A DNA stretch of 64,000 nucleotides from assembly GCF_024758705.1 (NCBI RefSeq), contig NZ_CP096971.1, forward strand, positions 558,001 through 622,000. The letters are read 5' to 3'. Position 1 is the first letter of the stretch. The number at the start of each line of letters is the position of its first letter. This document shows positions 60,746 through 64,000 of this stretch, one piece after another. The notes below the pieces were generated by a model. It made no database searches and was not told where the DNA came from. It was given only the letters and a program-made list of their open reading frames with translations. A program made the position numbers and the translations under genes. Source of the DNA: Sphingomonas sp. SUN019. GTDB taxonomy: Bacteria > Pseudomonadota > Alphaproteobacteria > Sphingomonadales > Sphingomonadaceae.

Positions 60746-62700
60746 GTCGTCCTCCAGGCAGCGAGGTCGCGCGGGCCGATGACTGCCCCGCCCAACAAGA
60801 ATTCCGCGTCCGCGGGTGCAGGCGCCGCAACCTCGTCCGCGCCGTAATTGAACGCAAAGGTGACGGGACCGCGTCGACGAACGCGCAAATCCTTCGGTAG
60901 TTCGAACGTTGCGACGCCCGCCTCCGCACAGAGCGACCCGAACAGGTCGGCGAGAAACGCGGCGTCCGTCAGCGTAGCAAGATAGGCGGAGCGGCCGTTG
61001 CGGATCAGCGCGGGCGCGCCGTCCTCATACGTCGCCGCGACCGTGCAGTCGCCCGGATCGATCGTCTCGCGCCACATCGTGCTAGCGAAACGCTGTCCGT
61101 CGCGGACGATTTCGCCGGGACAATCGGGGCGGATCGTCTCTGTCGCGAGTACGCGGATCGGAATCAGCGACCGTAGCGGACCCGGCGCAAGACCTTCGGG
61201 AATCGTCGCATCGAGCGTCTTCGCGCCCGATCGCGGGCCGAACAGGACGATGGCCTCGCACGCTCGCAACCGCTCCACCATCTCCGGTTTTGGCGTCGAG
61301 AGCGCGGGAGCGACGATCAGTCGATACGGCGCGGGATCGGCATCGGGGCCGATGAAATCCACATCGACGCCAAGTTCGCGCAGCGCGCTGTAATATTGCA
61401 GCACGATGCTTTTGTAATCGTAGCTGTTCCCCTGCCGCTCGATCTCGGTCAGCCACTGCGTCTCGTCGTCGACAAGGATCGCGACCGGCGCGGTCGCGGT
61501 CGAAAGCGCGGCGAGAGCGACGCTCGCCAGTTCGGCGGCGACCTGCGAAACCTCGGGCCATGCCTCCGCCTGACTGCGGTCGGGGCGCTCCAGCCCGGCG
61601 TGCATCTGTTCCTGCGCGAACGGCGCCTGCCGCCAACGGAAATAGCTGACGACGTCGGCCCCGTGCGCGAACGCCTCCCACGTCCACAGCCGCACCATGC
61701 CGGGCAACGGGCGAGGATTGTGTCCTGCCCAGTTCACCGGGCCGGGCTGCTGCTCCATCACCCAGAAACCGCGGCTCGTCAGGCAGCGCGTGCGGTCGAA
61801 GAACACCGCGCCATAATCAGGGTGCCCGGTGCGCATATACGGGCGAAAAGCTTCCGCCGGGGCGTCCGCCATCAATAGGTCGGTCCGGCCGAGCGGATAA
61901 TTGTCATAGGCCGCGAAGTCGAGCGGCGCGGCGAGCGCCTGGTTGTCGACGCCCGTCTCGTCCATCGGAATGAAATTGTGCGTGACGAAGCGGCCGGGCG
62001 AATGCCGCCGCAGCATCCTGACCATCGCATCATGCCAGGCAACCACCGTGTCCGACGCGTAGCGCCGCCACGCGAGGCGATGTGCTGGACTGGTCTCGGT
62101 CACAGCACCGACCGGCAATTCGATCTCGTCGAAGTCGCGATACTCCATCGACCAGAACACGTTGCCCCACGCCCTGTTCAGGGCGTCGATGCTTTGATAG
62201 CGCGCGCCGCACCACGCGCGAAAACCATCGCGCGCGGCGGGCGAGGCGCTGAGCGCGGTGTTGTGGCAGCATAGTTCGTTATCGGTCTGCCACCCTGCGA
62301 CCGCGGGATGCTCGCCGTATCGCCGCGCCAGCGCCTCGGTGATCCGCAACGCCTCTCGCGCGTAACTTTCGCTGGAGAAGTCATAGTGACGGCGCGAACC
62401 GAAGCCGCGGATGCGGCCCGTCGCAGGATCGACCGGGAGCATGTCGGGATCGCGGTCGGCTAGCCATTTCGGCGGCGTCGCAGTGGGGGTGCCGATCACC
62501 ACCTTCAGCCCGGCCGCGCCCAGCGTATCAATCGCGCGATCGAACCAGGCGAAGTCGTACGCGCCCGGTTGCGGTTCCAGCCGCGACCATGCGAATTCAC
62601 CGATCCGCACGTACGTCAGGCCGAGCGCCTGCATGCGCGCGGCGTCCTCGGCCCACCAATCCTCGGGCCAATGTTCGGGATAATAACAAACGCCTAGCAC
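60742..62700 (-). CDS. GH42 beta-galactosidase
   Basis: A 652-residue cytoplasmic GH42 enzyme with no signal peptide: MLGVCYYPEHWPEDWW, acid/base Glu142 in WQTDNELCCH and nucleophile Glu316 in FWVMEQQPG. It should hydrolyse terminal beta-galactosides after import. A GTG start is used. First gene of the operon GH42-hydrolase-symporter, divergent from the GH36 gene across a 121-base gap. Confidence 0.94.
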   Translation of the reverse strand: MLGVCYYPEHWPEDWWAEDAARMQALGLTYVRIGEFAWSRLEPQPGAYDFAWFDRAIDTLGAAGLKVVIGTPTATPPKWLADRDPDMLPVDPATGRIRGFGSRRHYDFSSESYAREALRITEALARRYGEHPAVAGWQTDNELCCHNTALSASPAARDGFRAWCGARYQSIDALNRAWGNVFWSMEYRDFDEIELPVGAVTETSPAHRLAWRRYASDTVVAWHDAMVRMLRRHSPGRFVTHNFIPMDETGVDNQALAAPLDFAAYDNYPLGRTDLLMADAPAEAFRPYMRTGHPDYGAVFFDRTRCLTSRGFWVMEQQPGPVNWAGHNPRPLPGMVRLWTWEAFAHGADVVSYFRWRQAPFAQEQMHAGLERPDRSQAEAWPEVSQVAAELASVALAALSTATAPVAILVDDETQWLTEIERQGNSYDYKSIVLQYYSALRELGVDVDFIGPDADPAPYRLIVAPALSTPKPEMVERLRACEAIVLFGPRSGAKTLDATIPEGLAPGPLRSLIPIRVLATETIRPDCPGEIVRDGQRFASTMWRETIDPGDCTVAATYEDGAPALIRNGRSAYLATLTDAAFLADLFGSLCAEAGVATFELPKDLRVRRRGPVTFAFNYGADEVAAPAPADAEFLLGGAVIGPRDLAAWRTT

Positions 62701-62821
62701 GCCCTCGCAATCCTTCCCCTATGTCGGCTCGCAATAGACAGGCGGTCCGTTGGACGCTAATTATCGTATAATTGAGAAACAGCAAATTGTTTGTGCCGGA
62801 AGTTGGATCGGAGTGCCGAAA

Positions 62822-64000
62822 ATGACTGCCTTTTCGGAAGAGATGCGCCTGGACGGACGCGCGGTGACGCTGGTGATCGCGATCCAGCAGGACGCACCGG
62901 TCGTCCTTTATTGGGGGCCGCGGATCGACACGACGGTGACCGCCGCGATGTTGCAGACGCTGGCCACGCGCGATGTTGCGCCGTCGTCGCCGTCGCAGGA
63001 CGCGGTGGTGGCGCTGACCCCGATGCCCGGTGCGGGGTTTCCGGGGCGGCCCGGAATCGGCGTCGACCGCGCGGGTGTGGACTGGGCGGTGAACGCGGTC
63101 GTAACCGCGATGACGCAGGAAACCGGTTCAATCACGATCGAGAGCGTCGATACGGCACACGGCATCGCGCTGACGCATCGGCTCCGCCTGTCGCCCGATG
63201 ACGACGTGCTGATCGCGTCGACGACACTGCGCAACATCGGCAGCGAATCGCTGGCGGTCGCCTCGCTCGTCGCGCCGGTGATCCCGTTGCCCGATTCGGC
63301 AACGCGATTGACCGCGTTCGAGGGGCGCTGGTCGGGCGAATTCCAGACCGTCGCCATCGATCGCCCGCCGGGATTATGGATGCGCGAGAACCGGCGTGGA
63401 CGGACCAGTCACGACAGCTTTCCGGGGCTGATCGCGCACGACGCAGGCACAACGGAACGGCACGGCGATGCTTATGGCTTCCACCTCGGATGGAGCGGCA
63501 ACCATCGTATCCACGTCGAGACGCTGCCCGACGGGCGTGCGCACGTCGCGATGGAGGCGCTATACCTTCCCGGCGAAATCCGCCTCGAACCCGGCGAGAC
63601 GCTGTCGACGCCCGACCTGTACGCGTCAGCCACCGCGGACGGCCTGACTGTCCTGTCGCGCGGTTTCCACAAGTTTCTGCGCCGCCGCCCAGAGCATGAC
63701 CGGCTCCGCATCCGCCCGCGCCCGGTCCACTACAATACCTGGGAGGCGGTGTATTTCGATCACGACCCCGCGGTGCTGATGCAGATGGCGGACCGCGCCG
63801 CGGCGATCGGGGCGGAGCGCTTCGTGCTGGACGACGGCTGGTTCCTGGGGCGACGCCATGACCGCGCGGGGCTGGGCGACTGGTCGGTCGATCCGGCGAT
63901 ATATCCCGAAGGCCTCGCGCCGCTGATCGCACATGTCGAGGCGGCGGGCATGGAGTTCGGGCTGTGGGTCGAGCCCGAAATGGTGTCGATCGACAGCGAT
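62822..64000 (+). CDS. GH36 alpha-galactosidase, cut by the window edge
   Basis: The first 393 residues of a GH36 enzyme; the frame is open to the edge. The N-terminal beta-sandwich is followed by the start of the catalytic barrel: YNTWEAVYFDHD, RFVLDDGWFLGRR, LGDWSVDP and LWVEPEMVS. The nucleophile Asp should lie just beyond the edge. GGAG lies about ten bases before the ATG. With GH2, GH42 and the symporter it implies use of mixed alpha- and beta-galactosides. Confidence 0.92.
   Translation, partial: MTAFSEEMRLDGRAVTLVIAIQQDAPVVLYWGPRIDTTVTAAMLQTLATRDVAPSSPSQDAVVALTPMPGAGFPGRPGIGVDRAGVDWAVNAVVTAMTQETGSITIESVDTAHGIALTHRLRLSPDDDVLIASTTLRNIGSESLAVASLVAPVIPLPDSATRLTAFEGRWSGEFQTVAIDRPPGLWMRENRRGRTSHDSFPGLIAHDAGTTERHGDAYGFHLGWSGNHRIHVETLPDGRAHVAMEALYLPGEIRLEPGETLSTPDLYASATADGLTVLSRGFHKFLRRRPEHDRLRIRPRPVHYNTWEAVYFDHDPAVLMQMADRAAAIGAERFVLDDGWFLGRRHDRAGLGDWSVDPAIYPEGLAPLIAHVEAAGMEFGLWVEPEMVSIDSD

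Overview
The window is high-GC DNA from an alphaproteobacterium, most probably a sphingomonad (Sphingomonas or a close relative). The basis is the gene content: a UPF0262 gene next to cdd, cobA-DUF2849-cysI-DUF934-cysH, a TonB receptor with a tryptophan-halogenase-like gene and a DUF6445-type gene, Ti-type TraA with small TraC/TraD proteins, and many ATGA-coupled gene pairs. No database search was possible, so all family names come from motifs and general resemblance.

Bases 1 to about 17,790 look like the right-hand end of an integrative and conjugative element (ICE). From left to right it carries a TraA relaxase-helicase, a predicted oriT in the divergent gap, small TraC/TraD-type proteins, a MucR-like regulator, a small ORF, and a three-gene coupled operon (ArdC-like protease, sigma region 4-like protein, nucleotidyltransferase-HEPN protein). 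Next come an AlpA-like regulator and a signalling cargo: PilZ protein, single-domain response regulator, TPR histidine kinase, subtilase autotransporter-like protein with NIRTF repeats, and EAL protein. The element ends with a tyrosine integrase. Beside it is a 45-base fragment that reads as the 3' part of a tRNA-Lys gene starting in the anticodon loop, the expected attachment-site duplicate. The intact tRNA and the type IV secretion genes should lie off the left edge.

Bases 17,860 to 43,805 are ordinary chromosome. They hold an Fe-S photolyase, a secreted RNase T2 and DUF411 group behind nadC, a ParDE module, a nitronate monooxygenase, a glycosyltransferase beside a GH130-like protein, SelO and AstD. 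A siroheme and assimilatory sulfate reduction operon follows, then a small zincin with an overlapping lipoprotein gene interrupted by a stop codon, dnaB, cdd and tRNA-Leu(CAA). Several long inverted-repeat elements of different families sit in the intergenic gaps.

Bases 43,900 to 64,000 form a carbohydrate-uptake locus. One half has an MFS sugar transporter, a LacI regulator with perfect palindromic operators, a TonB receptor, a secreted glycosidase-like protein, and coupled halogenase-like and DUF6445-type genes. The other half is galactoside-specific: secreted GH2 beta-galactosidase, sodium/solute symporter, secreted alpha/beta hydrolase, GH42 beta-galactosidase, and a GH36 alpha-galactosidase cut by the window edge. 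The likely flow is outer-membrane import, periplasmic trimming, inner-membrane transport and cytoplasmic hydrolysis.
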